From MED-G105 sp050331095 (lineage in GTDB: Bacteria; Pseudomonadota; Alphaproteobacteria; Caulobacterales; Parvularculaceae), in the NCBI GenBank assembly GCA_050331095.1, contig JBHJHE010000027.1, positions 1-58,833 of the forward strand: a DNA stretch of 58,833 nt, read 5' to 3'. This document shows, one piece after another, positions 57,058-58,833 of the stretch (position 1 is its first letter; every line of letters begins with the position of its first letter). A model generated the notes under the pieces. The model saw nothing but the letters and a program-made list of their open reading frames with translations, was not told the DNA's origin and ran no database searches. The position numbers and the translations under genes were made by a program.

Positions 57058-58196
57058 CGACTGACGGGTCCAGCGCGGTCGACGGGGCGGCGTCGTCGCG
57101 TTTCGCGGGCGTACGAACAAGGCTCCGGGAGGCTCTGGAAGCTGAAGACGGGCTCGGCGCGTCGCTTTCGGTGATGATCGACGGCGATCTCGTCGTCGAC
57201 CTTCATGGCGGCGTGCGCGATCGCGCCGGAAACGAGCCCTGGACCGGCGGCGCGCTGCCTTGCGTCTACTCGAGCGGCAAAGCTGTCATGGCCGTCCTCG
57301 TCGCCCGGCTCGTCTCCGACGGCGCGCTCGACTACGAAGCGCCCGTCGCGGGGGTCTGGCCGAACTTCGCGGCGGCCGGCAAAGGCGACGTCACGCTCGC
57401 TATGGCGCTGTCGCACCAGGCGGGGCTCTGCGGCTTCAAGGACGAAATGCCCCCGGCGAGTTGGCTCGACCATGGCGAAATCGTCGGCCGTCTGGCGCGC
57501 CTCGCCCCGCTTTGGAGCCCGGGCGAGGCGAGCGGTTATCATCCGCAGACGATCGGGTTTATCGTCGGCGAACTGATCGCGCGCGCGGCGGGCGACAGCC
57601 TCGGCGGCGTTCTTTATCAAGACCATTACAAGGCTTACGGAGCCGACGTTCATTGCGGCGTCCGTCCGGACGTGCGCCTGCGCGTCGCGGAGATGCGCAA
57701 GCCGCCCCGCGCGCCCGATCTTGGCGAGCTGACCGAGTTGAAGGAGATCGCCTTCCTAAAACCCTGGTCGAGCCCTGCGCGCGTCGATCGGGAGGACTGG
57801 CTCGCCGCCGAAATTCCCGCTTCGAACATGCACGCGAGCGCGCGGGGGCTCGCCGCGGTCGTTCATCCGCTCGCCAACGAAGGCGCGGGTCCGGGCGGAC
57901 CGGCGATCGACCCGGCCGTCGTTCGCGACGCGTTGCGTATCAGAATCGAGGGCGACGATCTCGTTTTGCCGTTTCGTATCGCCTGGGCCGCAGGCCTTAT
58001 GCGCAACGACCATGGCTGGTACGGGCCGGCCCGTGACGCGTTCGGTCACGCCGGGTTTGGCGGATCATGCGTTCTCGTCGACCCGGCGCGGCGGCTGTCC
58101 GCGGCGTTCGTCATGAACAAGATGTCGCCGCACCTCGTCGGCGATCCGCGTCCGAAGCGATTGCTGGACGCGGTCTATGAGGCGTTAGACGGCTGA
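57054..58196 (+). CDS. Serine beta-lactamase-fold hydrolase (class C-like esterase)
   Basis: This 380-residue protein has the SxxK nucleophile motif in CVYSSGKAVMAVLVARLVSD near residue 84, a Tyr-based second motif in EASGYHPQTIGFIVGELI, and a late GHAGFGGSCVLVDPARRLSA segment equivalent to the KTG region (here H-A-G). It lacks a signal peptide. This pattern fits EstB-like esterases and peptidase relatives more than antibiotic-hydrolysing enzymes. The start is likely TTG 57054, overlapping the previous stop; no better start is evident upstream of residue 40. Confidence 0.85.
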   Translation: MTTDGSSAVDGAASSRFAGVRTRLREALEAEDGLGASLSVMIDGDLVVDLHGGVRDRAGNEPWTGGALPCVYSSGKAVMAVLVARLVSDGALDYEAPVAGVWPNFAAAGKGDVTLAMALSHQAGLCGFKDEMPPASWLDHGEIVGRLARLAPLWSPGEASGYHPQTIGFIVGELIARAAGDSLGGVLYQDHYKAYGADVHCGVRPDVRLRVAEMRKPPRAPDLGELTELKEIAFLKPWSSPARVDREDWLAAEIPASNMHASARGLAAVVHPLANEGAGPGGPAIDPAVVRDALRIRIEGDDLVLPFRIAWAAGLMRNDHGWYGPARDAFGHAGFGGSCVLVDPARRLSAAFVMNKMSPHLVGDPRPKRLLDAVYEALDG

Positions 58197-58833
58197 GGCG
58201 GGGAAGCGCCGCGTAAGCCAGTCGATGAGGATCGCGTTCAGGGCGTCCGGCGCTTCGTGCGTGATCCAGTGGCCGCAGTCCGGGATCACGTGGCGCTCAT
58301 GATCGGGGACGAGCGCCGCCATGGGGTCCGCGCCTTCGGGCGGCAGAAAGACGTCGTTTTCGGCTCCGACATAGAGCGACGGCGCGGCGATCGGCGGGTC
58401 GGCGTCGGCCCGCGCGGTGTTGTTGGCGTCGATGTTGCGGTAGAGATTGATCCCGCCATGGAGGCCCGATCGTTCGTAGGCGTGCAAATACGCCTCAAGA
58501 TCGTCCGTGTCGATTACAAGATCGTCGCCGCTGAACGACGCGTCGCTCGAGAAACGGCCCATAAGGTCGAAGACCTTCGGAACGAGCTCCGCCCAGCGGC
58601 TTCTCGGCGCGCCCGGCCGCATCATCATGCGGAAGAAACGCCGGAGGTCGCGGGCGAACAGCGCCTCGGCCGCCCCGGGCTCCTGAAAACGGACGATGTA
58701 GTGGTCGGGTCCAAAGCGGTCGCGCAGGATTTCCGTCGGCGGCGCCCGCCGCGCCCGCCGGGGGGGGGGGCAACAGCCGAAAACCCCGCCGCCCCCCGCC
58801 GCGCAGCGCCAGGGCCAAAAGCCAACACCCGAC
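58185..58833 (-). CDS. Alpha/beta hydrolase (epoxide-hydrolase-like), N-terminus missing
   Basis: The frame is open from the window edge to a stop at 58185. From about 58740 downward it reads as the C-terminal cap and core of an epoxide-hydrolase-like enzyme: PPTEILRDRFGPDHYIVRFQ, then LYVGAENDVFLPPEG with the catalytic acid, and IPDCGHWITHEAPDALN with the catalytic His. The nucleophile part lies beyond the window. Sequence above about 58757 includes 11 consecutive G and does not read as this family. It overlaps the preceding convergent gene by 12 bp. Confidence 0.78.
   Translation of the reverse strand, partial: SGVGFWPWRCAAGGGGVFGCCPPPRRARRAPPTEILRDRFGPDHYIVRFQEPGAAEALFARDLRRFFRMMMRPGAPRSRWAELVPKVFDLMGRFSSDASFSGDDLVIDTDDLEAYLHAYERSGLHGGINLYRNIDANNTARADADPPIAAPSLYVGAENDVFLPPEGADPMAALVPDHERHVIPDCGHWITHEAPDALNAILIDWLTRRFPASAV
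58760..58833. other. Poly-G run and degenerate contig-end sequence
   Basis: Eleven G (58760-58770) are followed by C/A/G-rich sequence with runs such as CCCCGCCGCCCCCC. It falls inside the hydrolase gene but does not encode the expected conserved residues, so it looks like low-quality assembly end and not biology. Confidence 0.6.

Overview
The window is high-GC alphaproteobacterial DNA. The evidence is the gene set: a separate Rieske/cytochrome b/cytochrome c1 operon, an IscR-led suf operon, TrmFO, FliO/FliP, exosortase-type (XrtA/PEP-CTERM) exopolysaccharide genes and aerobic HemF. Tight gene packing with ATGA/GTGA stop-start overlaps also fits. I cannot name the genus. The order Parvularculales/Caulobacterales or a Rhodobacter relative is a guess. 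No rRNA, tRNA, CRISPR, phage or insertion sequence was seen. The right edge (11 G in a row, then degenerate sequence) looks like a poor-quality contig end.

Layout. 1-2561 (-): secreted pectate-lyase-like protein, cut by the window edge. 3496-7305 (+): ATP-grasp / HAD / asparagine-synthase module. 7389-9742 (+): tyrosine catabolism (HPPD, aromatic aminotransferase). 9828-11288 (+): histidine-kinase/receiver protein lacking both phospho-acceptors. 11272-14434 (-): gvpA, a coiled-coil protein and an aromatic ammonia-lyase in one transcription direction. 14686-23572 (+): large gas vesicle operon (gvpN, O, J, H, F/L, G, K, further GvpL/F and GvpA-family genes) with a Cdc48-type double AAA+ ATPase and a GvpL/F protein fused to a J domain. 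23661-28716 (+): repeat-bearing coiled-coil protein, an unknown gene, photoactive yellow protein (PYP), two related unknown genes, and the PYP-type 4-coumarate:CoA ligase; a third relative of the two unknowns lies at 28718-29170 (-).

Remaining regions: SDR, pirin and a TetR gene broken by an in-frame stop (29252-31684, -); trmFO; two membrane proteins; a hydrolase; the iscR-suf operon with an exported cupin and an exported RidA inserted (36961-44918); TfoX-like; fliP/fliO; a three-gene XrtA-type polysaccharide module (46671-50428); nitrilase; small membrane protein; hemF/trmL; petABC; lipoprotein; beta-lactamase-fold hydrolase; truncated alpha/beta hydrolase.

How the genes work together. The centre (11.3-29.2 kb) reads as one light-and-buoyancy island. 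The ammonia-lyase would make p-coumarate from tyrosine, the ligase would activate it, and PYP would bind it through Cys68 as its blue-light chromophore. The gas vesicle genes on both sides supply flotation. PYP genes beside gas vesicle genes are known from Rhodobacter. New-looking here are the family of three small unknown proteins, an acyl-carrier-like N-terminal domain on the ligase, the GvpL/F-J fusion, and a large repeat protein where a GvpC-like stabiliser might be expected.
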